Shown here one piece after another: positions 27,656-39,024 of a DNA stretch of 64,000 nt. The stretch comes from Aphelocoma coerulescens (lineage: Eukaryota > Chordata > Aves > Passeriformes > Corvidae). The first letter of the stretch is position 1, and each line of letters starts with the position of its first letter. The notes below the pieces were generated by a model. That model was not told the DNA's origin and did no database searches. It was given only the letters and a program-made list of their open reading frames with translations. The translations under genes were made by a program, and so were the position numbers. Location: assembly GCF_041296385.1 (NCBI RefSeq), contig NW_027183504.1, positions 248,001-312,000 of the forward strand, read 5' to 3'.

Positions 27656-29459
27656 GCTGAGAGCTACTAGACAAGAACAAGCTCATCAAATTATGGCCAC
27701 TATTGATGTCAAGGACATGTTTTTTATGGTCCCCTCGCAGGAACAAGATCAGGAGCGTTTTGCTTTCACGGGGGAGGGCCAGCAATATACTTTCACTCGC
27801 CTCCCACAAGGATTCAAACACTCACCCACTCTAGCACATCATGCACTAGCACAAGAATTGTCACTCATTCCTCCTGCACCAGGAGTAAGAGTATACCAAT
27901 ACATTGATGGCATTTTGGTGGCAGGAGATGAGATTACACCTGTACAAACAACACAAACAAACATCATTAAACATCTAGAATCCCCGGGCTTACGTATTCC
28001 TCCTGAAAAAGTACAACTCCCTTCCCTAGAAGTAAAATTCTTGGGAATCTGGTGGAAAGGAGGAATGGTGTGTATTGCCCCAGACACCCTCAGCCACCTA
28101 GACCAAATTGAAACCCCAGAGACTAAAAAAGACCTGCAGCATGCTTTAGGCCTGCTAATTTTTTGGAGGAAACACATTCCTGACTTTTCAATAATTGCAA
28201 GGCCCCTGTATGATTTGCTAGGAAAAAAAGCAAAGTGGGATTGGACTCCCTTGCACGATGAGGCCCTACAACTCCTAATTTTTGAAGCTAACACATACCA
28301 ATCCCTAGGTCCTATACATCCCACTGATCCAGTACACATGGAATGGCGATTTGCAAGCTCTGGACTGTCTATACATTTATGGCAGAAAGGACCCGATGGT
28401 CCTACCAGACCCATAGGCTTTTACTCACGCAGTTTTAAAGATGCAGAAAAACGATATTCTACCTGGGAAAAAAGTTTATTCGTGGTCAGCACTGCTTTTC
28501 AGGAAGCAGAGAAAACTACCCACAAACAACCCCTGATTTTAAGGGAACCTTTTCAAGTCATCAAGTCAGTTTTGGCAGGAATCCCACCCCCTGACGGGGT
28601 GGCCCAACGTGCCTCTGTTTGCAAACGGTATGCTCAAATGGAACATTATTGCACCATTTTTCAAGTAACAGAAGGAGCTCGCAAAAATCTTCCTCTACAA
28701 GATGAGGTAACCCTAAATAGCACCACTGACTTTTCACCTTCTATGATCCAAGTTGCTCCCCCGTACTCAGAACGATTGCAGAATGTGTGGTTTACGGATG
28801 CATCAGCAAAGCGAGAAGGTAAGGTTTGGAAATGTGGTGCTGTAGCCTTACAAATAAATACAGGCAAGCAAATTGTAACAGAAGGGGAAGGTAGTGCACA
28901 AGTGGGAGAACTGGCAGCAGTCTGGAGTGTATTTAACCATGCATCTGAAACCTCAGACTCTGTATATGTTTACACTGATTCTTTTGCTGTGTTCAAAGGG
29001 TGTACTGAATGGCTCCCCTTCTGGGACAAAAAGGACTGGGAAGTAAACAGGGTCCCTGCTTGGCAAAAGGAAAAATGGCAAGAAATTCTTGCTGTAGCAA
29101 AAAAGGGGAATTTTTTAGTTGGCTGGGTAGCCTCTCATCAAGAAAAGGAAACCCCAACTAGCCACTGGAATCACAAAGTAGATGAGAGGGCCAGATTAGC
29201 CCCACTAAGTAGAAAACCTCCAAGAGAAAACTGGGATCCATTATTAGAATGGTTGCACTTAAAGCGACAGCACACCGGGGCACAAGACCTATACAAGGAA
29301 GCAGCAAGCAGAGGATGGCCGGGGACTCGGGAAATGTGCCGTACCTGCAGATCTTCATGCGAGCAGTGCCGGACCCAATCAGAGCGTCACCCTTTAGAAC
29401 AACCCCCCTCACATATCAGAGACAGGAAAGGGACTGTGGGACACATGGCAAGTAGATGA
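27588..29459 (+). CDS. pol: RT palm, RNase H, integrase zinc domain (copy 3)
   Basis: Tyr-Ile-Asp-Gly at 27900-27911. A private Arg to Gln change lies just after the integrase zinc-finger cysteines, and there is a silent C to T at 29111. Confidence 0.85.
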   Translation, partial: QETIGGLTQNTGPLTAAVPNIAELRATRQEQAHQIMATIDVKDMFFMVPSQEQDQERFAFTGEGQQYTFTRLPQGFKHSPTLAHHALAQELSLIPPAPGVRVYQYIDGILVAGDEITPVQTTQTNIIKHLESPGLRIPPEKVQLPSLEVKFLGIWWKGGMVCIAPDTLSHLDQIETPETKKDLQHALGLLIFWRKHIPDFSIIARPLYDLLGKKAKWDWTPLHDEALQLLIFEANTYQSLGPIHPTDPVHMEWRFASSGLSIHLWQKGPDGPTRPIGFYSRSFKDAEKRYSTWEKSLFVVSTAFQEAEKTTHKQPLILREPFQVIKSVLAGIPPPDGVAQRASVCKRYAQMEHYCTIFQVTEGARKNLPLQDEVTLNSTTDFSPSMIQVAPPYSERLQNVWFTDASAKREGKVWKCGAVALQINTGKQIVTEGEGSAQVGELAAVWSVFNHASETSDSVYVYTDSFAVFKGCTEWLPFWDKKDWEVNRVPAWQKEKWQEILAVAKKGNFLVGWVASHQEKETPTSHWNHKVDERARLAPLSRKPPRENWDPLLEWLHLKRQHTGAQDLYKEAASRGWPGTREMCRTCRSSCEQCRTQSERHPLEQPPSHIRDRKGTVGHMASR

Positions 29460-30081
29460 TATTGGACCTTTTGGAAAGTCTGAGGGCAAACAACACGTGT
29501 CGGTAGAAGTCAGGTCAGGACTAGTCCAAGCAGGAGCCTTCTCTCGGGCAACTAGTGCAAACACATTAGAAGCCCTTAAAATGTGGTTCAGTTTCTTTCC
29601 AAAACCTGTACCTATCCAATCCGACAACGGGGCACATTTCACAGCGACCATCGTCCAAAAATGGGCCAAAGAAGAAGGGATCCAGTGGATATTTCACACA
29701 CCCCATTATCCACAAGCAAATGGCATCGTCGAGAGAACAAATGGCCTGCTTAAGCGATTTCTGAAACCTCAACATTCTAATTGGACTGAACGACTACGGG
29801 ATGCTGTGAAAACAGTACATGAGCAATGGGGAGTAAATGGATGTCCCAGACTCACAGCTTTTTATCTGCAGCCTCCCTCCTTGATACCAGCAACATCTAA
29901 ACCTACAGGTAATCAAAAACCCGCACGCTTCCCAGGACAGCCTGTATGGGTGGAACTGCCTACCGCAGGAGCTGTACCCATGGTACTCACTACTCCTTTG
30001 AACATGCATACCTGGAAAGCAAACGATGCTTATGGCAAAGAACACAAAATAAGCTCTCGCTGGCTTATTCCTACATTTTAA
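29398..30081 (+). CDS. pol: Integrase core segment (copy 3)
   Basis: D,D-35-E residues intact; Trp to Arg at 29797, shared with copy 4 only. Confidence 0.8.
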   Translation, partial: NNPPHISETGKGLWDTWQVDDIGPFGKSEGKQHVSVEVRSGLVQAGAFSRATSANTLEALKMWFSFFPKPVPIQSDNGAHFTATIVQKWAKEEGIQWIFHTPHYPQANGIVERTNGLLKRFLKPQHSNWTERLRDAVKTVHEQWGVNGCPRLTAFYLQPPSLIPATSKPTGNQKPARFPGQPVWVELPTAGAVPMVLTTPLNMHTWKANDAYGKEHKISSRWLIPTF

Positions 30082-30191
30082 TATTAGCCCTGAAAGGGGC
30101 TGGACAGACTTTTTCTTGTCTTTCACAGGTAACTGAACAACAGGAGAAAAAAATATTCAGGACTGTGCATGAAAAACCTCAGATACGAACT

Positions 30192-32072
30192 ATGCTTCGG
30201 TTTACTGGTAATTGGGATTGTAACATGTTAGCTCTATTTTTATGCTTATTTACCTTGTGCATGTGCTCAGCAGAGCTAGCTAGCAGAGCTAGATCAAAGG
30301 AAGCTTGCCTGGAAATTAGGAAAAGGGTTTGCAAAAATATGGAATCCTACTGATCAAGGTGTATGTGTAACATTACCTGATTCTGCTGAACCAGGATTGC
30401 CATCTTACATAGTACCCTTGAATTTATCTTTTGTCCTCAATATGACTAGTGTGGCAGCTCCATTGCCTCTACCTGAACAGTGGACAAGTAAGAAAAATGG
30501 AGCCCAAGTTGAGTGCAGAGGTACCCCTATAGTACATAACCTTTACCAAACATATGACCCACCTTCTGATGCACCTCATGAAGGACAGTTGCACCAGAAA
30601 TATTGTAGAACTAGGCGTCCAAAGGTAAATAGAACCATCTTATCTCAAATTGAATCCCCTCACCCAGCCATCAAATTAGATAAAAGTAAATTCAGCCCTG
30701 AGACAATAACCTTTGAGGAATATAATGCTAAACAGCTCTGCCTTGTTTACCCATGGGATCCACGGTTTGACCCACTCTACACACCAGATGTAGATGAAGG
30801 CAAATATAGCACAGTTTTTAACCCTTCCTGCTGTGGTCAACTTCCGAACATAACAAATAGAACCCCAATCGACTGACAACATTTAATGTGGGCATGGTCT
30901 GTACAAACAGTTCTTAAAGGTAAATTTAGAGACTAAAAAAGACTACAAAAGAAGATAGTCCTCTAGTCAATTGCTCAAAGGTGATAACATGCAAAGAAGG
31001 ACCAGGAGATCCTCCAGAAACATGGTTTTCACTTAGAATTCGAACATTAGGAACTGATGTGTGTACTTGTTGGGGATACCTCTCAAAAGGCTGGAGAAAT
31101 CAAGATGAGTCCTGTAACTCCTCCTACAAATACCTTCTCAACCCATGTGGAGTTCCTTTTACCCACTACCCAGTCCGTGGGACTCCAATCAATACTAAGC
31201 CAGAAATCACCGTCCTTGATTTTGCAGATGCAACTAAGTGGAAAACTGCAAAATATATAGCCCCTCTTGGAATGGCTTGGGGATGCTCTGATGAGATATT
31301 TTATTCACATTTGTCATTAGAACAACATGCTGGACTTAGGTGTGGAATTGGAATTCCCTCCCTTTGCCCCAGACGTATTTTTACTTTCACCAAAGTGTCT
31401 AAAGAACGTCACTGTCGTAGTGTTCCCTCTTCAAAGGCAACACAAAGAGCAGAATGGGCAATTCAAGGAGTTGACATTCCAGATTACTATACCACTGGAG
31501 AAAAAGTATCTCTATTTCTGGAAAATTTCTTTACTCCCTATGTTACCTTTAAAAGACACCAGTTCGTATTAGAAGATATTACCTGGCAATTAAGTATATG
31601 AAGCAATTGGACACAAGATGCATTTGGAGAATTATACACCCAAGTCCAGCAAAATACTAAAATGACCCTGCAAAATAGATTAGCTTTAGATATGGTATTG
31701 TTAAAAGAACAAGGAGTTTGTGGGATGTTCAATAGAACAGAAACTGAGGGTTGTATTACAATTCATAATGCCTCTAGCTCCGCTGAGGAGGCATGAGCTA
31801 AGATGAGAGAAATAAGTAATCATACTAGAAATTTGTTTCATGCAATGCAACTGCGAGAAGTATTTGATAGTTCATGGGTCACTACCATCCTAAAGTATTT
31901 TGGGCTCACAGGGTGGGGAAAATGGTTAGCACAACTTGCAATAACAATTGCTACTGGAATTGCATTGCTAATCGTTGGTATTGGCCGGGTTAAATGCATG
32001 ATACAACACTTACTCCTTTCCTTCTCCCCCTCTGTACGCTGTATTCAAATCACCACCACCGAAGAAGGCTGA
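30192..32072 (+). pseudogene. env: env, multiply broken (copy 3)
   Basis: Ser to Trp in the signal-peptide segment and Asn to Asp in the surface segment relative to copies 1 and 2; the rest matches them. Same frameshifts and two TGA stops. Confidence 0.65.
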
Positions 32073-32500
32073 CCCTTGCCTCTCCCCCCCCCCCCACCAC
32101 CACCACTGCCTGCTGCGAGACACTCTGAGGCCTCCTGGAGCCGACGCCGCCCGCCTGAGGAGAACCCCCCGAACCTGCACCTCTGGAGCAGAACCACGAG
32201 TGAGTTGTGGAACCCCTCCCCTGCTGCTGCGTGCCGTGCTGAGAGCACCGGGAGTGGGCCAAGGCTCGGCTGCAGCGACCGGGCACCGCGCCTGCAACTC
32301 GGAGGACGGGCGGCCGCCTTGCAGCCAAACTGCTCCCAAGATCAGAGGAGGCAGATAAGACGCTTCCAACTGCTTCGCTCCCCCCACCCCATCTCGGCGG
32401 CACTAAAGGTAGCACAGTGAGCTGCTGCTCAGACGGACCTTCCCTTCTCTTTTTTTTTTTTTTTCTTTTTCCTTTTTTGTAATTGGGAGACATTGCCAGC

Positions 32501-32757
32501 ATGGGCGCAGAGTTTCAGCACCAAAAGACCCCGTACTACAGGTATGGACTTGCTTTTTAACAAAAAAAGGCATAAAATACGACCAACAGGCTTTAACACC
32601 CTTAAGCACATGGTGTAAGAGCCACAGACTAGACGGCTCCGAGGGGACTGCCCTGGGCTTGGAAAGGTTGAAGCAGGCTGGTAAAATTAGAATCGAAGTG
32701 GCTCCCACAGGAGATGAGACAGCTATTAATGTGCTAAAGCCTTGGAGGCTCCTTTAA
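32501..32757 (+). pseudogene. gag: Class II Gag matrix fragment (copy 3)
   Basis: As in copy 1; preceded by C12, three ACC and T15. Confidence 0.5.
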
Positions 32758-33278
32758 AAAGGAGAATAATGCAAGGATGACGGTGGGAACACGGCGGGCG
32801 CCGCCCACTGAGGCCGGCAGCGAGGAGAGGGCGCCGGGAGAGGCAGCGGGAGGCGTGGCCGCAGCACCGGGCGCGCAAGAGAGCACCGCGGCCGAGCAGC
32901 CTTTCCGCCAACTGCACATCCTGGTCCCTCTCGCCCTGGGAAATGCGTGTGGGGGCTGGGGCCAGGGGGGCTCCGTCCCTCTCAGCCCTGGGGTGACTGC
33001 CCCGAGTATCTCCCGCCATGACTTGGACAGAGATCCCCCCAGTCCCGATCGTTCCCCGACAGGAGAGGCCTGAAGACACCACAGGACCCCCCAGGATGCA
33101 GAGGGACGGAGACAGCCCCGGGCCATGCGTGCTCCTCACCCCAGCTGAGGCCGGGGGGGCTCCGGCCTCCTCTCCCACGGGGAAGGCGGGGGCTTTGGGA
33201 TTTGTTTGCATCGCAAGCCACTCGCTGGGAGAGCAAAGATCACTCAAGGCATTTGATGTGATTTTTGCCAATTTTATT

Positions 33279-33652
33279 TTGTTTTACCGTGTTTTACCTG
33301 GCATTAGCTGATTTTACCTGGTATTACCTGATTTTACCGTGTTTTACCTGTATTAGATAATATTAGATGGTATTAGCTGGTATTACCGTGTTTTACCTGG
33401 TATTACCGTGTTTTACCTGGTATTACCTGGTATTACCTGATTTTACCTTTGGTGGGCTTCGGGTGGTGTCCGAACTCTTCCGATTTTGTCCCTCGTTGCC
33501 CCGGCGCTGCTGGGGCCCTGCCTTTGCCGAGCCGGGGTTGCTGTCCCTCGTTGCCCCGGTAGTTGCCCGTCCCTGCCTTTGCCGAGCTGGGGTGCGGTCC
33601 CTCGTTGCCGCGGTAGTTGCCCGTCCCTGCCTTTGCCGAGCCGGGGTTGCTG
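33279..33652. repeat. 10-bp minisatellite and 55-bp repeat triplet (copy 3)
   Basis: Decamers at 33279-33448 and the triplet at 33489-33652; minus-strand ORF at 33423-33755. No change from copy 1. Confidence 0.8.
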
Positions 33653-33902
33653 GCGCTCCCACTGCCATCTGGAGGGGCCGGCGCAGGTACCTGAGAAAAG
33701 TGGCAGAGAGAAAAGGCGCATTGGCGGCGAGAAGCGGCGCAGCGAACCATCCCATCTCCCTCCCAGCCACCCCCTCCCACCCGCCCCGGCCTGGGGCTCC
33801 AGGGCCGCGGCGCTGAGGGCCGGGCCGCTCCCAGAGCTCCGGCCTCGGGGCTTCCGCTCCTCTCCGCCCGCTCCGCTCCGCTGCTGCCGCCTCCACGCCG
33901 GG

Positions 33903-34084
33903 ACTGCAAGTGAAGCCCCGCCACCGCCGCCGCCTTATATAGGCAGCCTAAGCCCCGCCCCCCCGGGCGGCAGCCAATGGGAATCGAGCGCCAAGGTTCC
34001 TCATTGTGAGGAAACAATGAGGGGCGGGGCCAGAACGTAGCGGAGCGATCTGATTGGTCGAGAGGCAGCGGGTCAATGACATCA
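33903..34084 (-). promoter_or_regulatory. Minus-strand promoter (copy 3)
   Basis: All boxes as in copy 1. Confidence 0.55.
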
Positions 34085-35122
34085 CACCCCGGGCATTACC
34101 AAAGCTTAGCAAAAATGAAACCCTATAAAATAGAAAAATTACATTTAAAACGCCACTGGAGTGTGGCATTCAGCAGCGGCCGCTCTTTATTGGGGCCAGC
34201 TGCACCAGGGGATTTCTCCTCTGAAATATCCTGTGTGCCGAGCGCTCCAAAGCTCCTGTTCACACGCTGTGCTTTGCATCCTTTTGCATTGCTATCATTC
34301 GATTCAACGCTGCCCTTAACTCCCCGCTGGACGCTGCAAAGAGCGGTCTCAGAGCTGCTGAGCCACTACTAGCAGGCATCCTGTGACCATGCCTGGCAGT
34401 GCTGGCCGCAAATTTTCTGTGGAAACAGAGCGTCCTGCAGCTGTATCCAACGCGCCTGCACAGCCATCACAAAAACGCTCGCCCAAGACAGACACGCTAT
34501 CAGAAGCGGCCGATCCATGCTTAAGCATCATGCCTGGAAATAGCGGCTGGCCAGGAAGTCCTAATGTCGCCGCTGCCCTTTGTGACAACTCTGCGGTGCA
34601 GGCGGCGGGGCCACGACGTCTCCGGGCGACGACACTGCCCCAGAGGCAGGGGGCTCGGGGACGGCCAGTGCCAGCACCGCACCGAGCCCGCTGATTGCTC
34701 CACAGGCCGCGGCCTCTGTGACACGCGGGGACAGCGCCTGGCTCGCAGCGCAGGGAGGCAGGGCCGGCATCAGGGCGGGCTGGGGGAGGGGGCGGCGTTG
34801 AAGCCCCACTTGGGCTGCCTTTGGCTGCCATTGCGGCTCAGGCCGGCCTTAGGGCTGGCCCTGCCCTTAGGGCTAACGGTGGCCTTGAGCTTGGAGCCTG
34901 CCTTGGGCTAGGGAGTGCACCTGGGGCACTGGCCTTAACTCCATGAATGGTTGGCCTTAGGGCAGCAGTTGGGGCTGAGTTTGGGAGTTAGAGCTAAAGG
35001 CGGCATTGGAGTATGGGCTGGGGCTGGGCTCAAAGCTGGATTTAGGGCTTCAGCTGGGATTGGTGTTGGGCTTGATCTTAAGAGTTGCAGTTGGGGCTGG
35101 CTTTGGCCTTCGAGCTCACCGT

Positions 35123-35696
35123 TGTTATAAACGAAGCTGAGACTTTTTTTAAAAAAGAAAAGCCAGCTCGTTTGTTTATTCATTAACAACTGAGAGCGAG
35201 AACCCAGGATAAGCCCAGGCTCCGCACGACAAGCCAGAGTAAAGCAGCACACAAAAAGGACAGTGTGACCCACTGGGTGCAACCTTGGACCCCAAGTTCC
35301 GCAGGAGCTCCCCGGATAAAGTCCCAGGTCCGTTCTTATGCCCTCTGTCTGTTCACAATTGGTGGATTTTGGATTCTTCTTCTGATTGGCTCGCTTCCAG
35401 GGGTTCTATTGGTCTTTATCAAGATGCATTTTTGTCCAATCATTTCCCGAGGGTGTCGAATGATTGGCTAAGCGGTCCAAGATGTTGACATCACCTGCAT
35501 GAGGTCATTTTCTAGTCCATCACGTCATCACATCCCCAATTGCGTCTCCACCTAGTGCTCACACTCCGATATTACACCCAGACAGTCTCGCAATATCCTC
35601 CGTTAACATGCCCATGTATCCAACTATCAACTCCCCTCTTTTCTATCTCCTCCAAACAGTAAAAATCAACACCCTGAAACCAATTCATTTATTACA
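35123..35696 (-). mobile_element. Solo LTR, antisense (copy 4)
   Basis: Same element and CCGT flanks as copy 1. Confidence 0.8.
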
Positions 35697-36852
35697 CCGT
35701 TGCATTTGGTTTAGGGCTGAGCATTTAGCAAGGGGCTGGAATTAGGAGAGGCCTCGGCGTTAGGGCTGGGTTTTACATTACAGCTACCATTGGCGTGAAG
35801 GCTAAATGTGGCGTTTGCCTTCAGCCTGGCCTTGGTATTGGCTCTGGGGCTGCACGGGTCTGCCACTGGCATGGGATGAAATCCAGGACTGTGAGCGTGT
35901 CTAAACATGGAGTGAGACTGAGATCAGAATGGGCGTGCGCTTTGGGACCGAGCGCACGCCCAGCGGAAAAGAGAAGACGTCACTGCGGGATGTCCCTGGC
36001 ATCGTCCCCGCCCTGCTCAGGCACCACCAAACCTGGCGGCAGCTGCCTTGGCCAAGATGCAGGTGCTCCCAGCTCTGGCTGCTCCCGCTTCCGGCTGCTC
36101 CCAGCCCCCCTCCAGCTCTGCTGGAGCCCCTTTAGGCACTGCAAGGGTGATTGGCCCCAAACTGGGCCCTACTTTTACTGTCAAATAAAATACATCAATT
36201 TTTTGGCATCGACATTTAATCTCGTTTGGTTTTAATCTCATATCTGGCAATATTTTGAACCTTCGAAGTTCTTTCTGGTTTATGCTCAGAGACTTCGCCT
36301 GCTTTGCCTTTCTGGGTCTGAACCGGATCGTAACACTTTATTGGCATAGTCGGCAGGATCCCCGTAAAATGAGAGTGTTGTTTCCAAAAAATGCATTAAT
36401 TGCTAATTCTTATGATTGGATCATTTTAGGAAAATAAAACAACGTACCTTTCTACATTTCCTAACACCTCTCTACCTTTCTTACTCTGTCTTACTCTTTT
36501 GTTTGTTTGTTTGTTTGCTTGTGTGTTTGCACATGCACCTGAGCTAAAACGGTGCTCCCGAGGCCCAGGGTCTGGGAAATTGGCACTCCTGTAGGTAAAA
36601 GACCTGGGAGTTTGGAAAGTAATTTTGAGACTTGTAACTTTGGTAAACACTAGGTGCTCTCGAGGTGTAAGGAGTAGGACCTCAGAAACCATTTTGTAAG
36701 GGGTGTCCCTCAAGAGAGACTACTCCAGTGTTTGTAACTTTCTTTGGTTTGGCAGAAGAGGAACCTTCCCAGAGTGCAGGGGTGAGACTTTTGTAAATTT
36801 ACTTTACGCTGGGCATCCTCTAGGAATGATCACTCCGACATTTGTAAGTAAC

Positions 36853-38425
36853 ATGGGACATCATACACAAGCTTTGTTTACTTTGTTGGATGAATTTGGT
36901 GCCAGGCCATCTCCTCCAGGGACGGACTGGGCACAAAACTATTGGTATAATATCCAAGCACTCGTTGATCGAGTCTCTGTCCTGCGCACAGGAGCGAGAC
37001 TCAAAAAAGGTAAAGCGCAACCAGTGGTATGTTCTGTCTTAGCTGCTGCTGTGCTAGCTGCAGTAGGACACAGAGAGCACCAGCAGAAAGCTGATACGGA
37101 AGTTACTGCTTCATTACAGCATTTGGTTAAAGCATTGCAAGTTCAGCTGGAGCTAACACCCACCTCCTCCAGGAAGAGATAAGGAATGAAAAGGCTACTG
37201 TCTGTGTGCTCCGAGAGGAGCTGTTTGCAAGATCAGCAAATGAGGGAAAAAAGGAGTCAGAGCTGGAACTATCTAAAGAAGCGTACCCCCTCTCGGACTT
37301 AGAATCCTTGCGTAATCACTCAGAAAAGCCCTCAGCCTCGCTCCGTCCCTTCATTAAAACAGAATACACCCATGAGGCTTCAGACGACGACACACCTGAC
37401 ATAACCACAAAAGAAATCCCATCTACAGCTACTGAATTGGCCAAACTAAAGGAAGGGTATAGCCAAAGTCCCAAAGAATCTGAAACTGAATGTGTTTGGA
37501 GACTCTCTCTCACACGGGCTGACCAAATTCTGTTCTCAGAAAAAGAGGCAGAAGGGTACTGGAGGGGCAGGAGTCTTCCTTACCACAGGAGATAACCGTG
37601 CTCCTTGGTCCCTCCCCAGAGAGCTGCTGATTGGGCTGGCAGACTCAGTCCTTCAGAAAGAGGAGATCCCCTGGCTATAGTAAGGAATGTCAATCAGACT
37701 GTAGAAAGTGTACAGAAAGCGGCTCGTTTACAAATGATGCATGATAGGAAATTAACACCACGAGGTGAATCTCCAGTGATGGTGCCTGTGGATCCTGAGA
37801 GAATGATACCTCTTATCAGAGGCCTCCCTGAAGCTGTGAAACCCATAGGCATGCAGCTAAAAGGACAAATAGAAAGTCTCCCAATTGCAGAAAGAGCTGT
37901 AGCCACCTTGGAGGCAGCAGCTATTTCCCTCAGTCTTAAGCGGGCAAAAGGGAAGGTTTGGACCTGGGGGGGAAGGTGGCACAAGAATTAATTAATTACG
38001 GGAGAAAATATGGCCCAATTCCTTCAAATACAACTGATTCTAGATCAATTCGGCGCACAGAGTGCAAAACCCTGTCCCCAGCAAAACTCCAAAAGGTAAG
38101 GTTCTCCCCTGGGCTGGGTAGACAAACAAATACAGGGGAAGAACGCAAGGAGAAAAGAAATGCCCTGTGGATTGCGGGCTTACAAAAGGGAGTCCCAAGG
38201 ACCCTAATGGATGGCCAGCCCACTAATAAATTAGAACTATTCATCCAAGAGTGGCCAGCAAAAGAGGAACCATTAAAAGCTGTCCCTGCTACAGCCCCTC
38301 CCCTGGAGGAACCACAAGAAAGGGAAGGTGACAGAAAACCCTTATCTTTGCAGAAGGTAAGCCAGGGGGCGAAGGGTGGATTCACATCAGGCGCCTTTCT
38401 AACAATTCCAGAGGAGACCCGTTAA
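36853..38425 (+). pseudogene. gag: gag, frameshifted (copy 4)
   Basis: Translated segments identical to copy 1. Confidence 0.65.
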
Positions 38426-39024
38426 TAACCTGTCCTACTGGTCCCCACAAAGCCCCGGTAACTTTTTTAGTAGATACTGGTGCTCAGGTGTCTGCCCTTA
38501 AAATTGAAGATGCCTCCTCACGTGGAATCACTCCCTCACGTAAGAGTATACGTGTCACAGATGTTTTTGAGAATAGCCAAGCCCAGATGACAGCAAAGGT
38601 AAGACGCTGGTTACCGGCAGAAGAGAAAGCAGTTGACACCCTAATGATTACAGGTGAATTTCCTACAAATTCACTGGGTCTGGACCTCCTAAAGGGAAGG
38701 CCTTGGACCAATGAAGAAGGAAAAATAGGGACTTTGGGGCAGGAAACCTCCCATTTGTGTTTGTTAAGTTCTGCTCCTGCTCTTCCCCCCTCCCTAGTAA
38801 CCAATGTCAAACCTTACCCCTTGCCTTTAGGAGCCAGAGAAGGAATCACACCAATTATTGCACATTTGAAAGAAAAAGGAATAGTGATTGCAACACATTC
38901 CCCTTACAATGCTCCTGTGTGGCCAGTCCGCAAGCCTAATGGCAACTGGAGACTGACAGGAGACTATCGGCGGCTTAACTCAAAATACAGGGCCTCTCAC
39001 TGCTGCAGTCCCAAACATTGCTGA
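38332..39024 (+). CDS. pro: Protease and N-terminal reverse transcriptase segment (copy 4)
   Basis: Asp-Thr-Gly-Ala at 38473-38484; same frameshift downstream. Confidence 0.75.
   Translation, partial: QKTLIFAEGKPGGEGWIHIRRLSNNSRGDPLITCPTGPHKAPVTFLVDTGAQVSALKIEDASSRGITPSRKSIRVTDVFENSQAQMTAKVRRWLPAEEKAVDTLMITGEFPTNSLGLDLLKGRPWTNEEGKIGTLGQETSHLCLLSSAPALPPSLVTNVKPYPLPLGAREGITPIIAHLKEKGIVIATHSPYNAPVWPVRKPNGNWRLTGDYRRLNSKYRASHCCSPKHC

Larger units (their letters stand above)
24538..32072 (+). mobile_element. Defective endogenous retrovirus (copy 3)
   Basis: Primer-binding site at 24973-24990; all lesions of copy 1 present. Confidence 0.9.
22739..34107. repeat. Tandem unit, copy 3
   Basis: Same structure as copy 1. 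Differences seen: T at unit position 490 (23228), T at 6373 (29111), A at 6639 (29377, private, Arg to Gln), C at 7059 (29797, Trp to Arg), GG at 7475-7476, Asp codon at about 7940, and C12 with three ACC instead of C15 with two ACC. In the 3' half of env it still matches copies 1 and 2. Confidence 0.97.

Noticed and set aside
36255..36437. 60-codon frame in copies 4 and 5 near the primer-binding site
   Set aside because: Created by one G to T change removing a stop in the leader; it spans the primer site and has no coding character.
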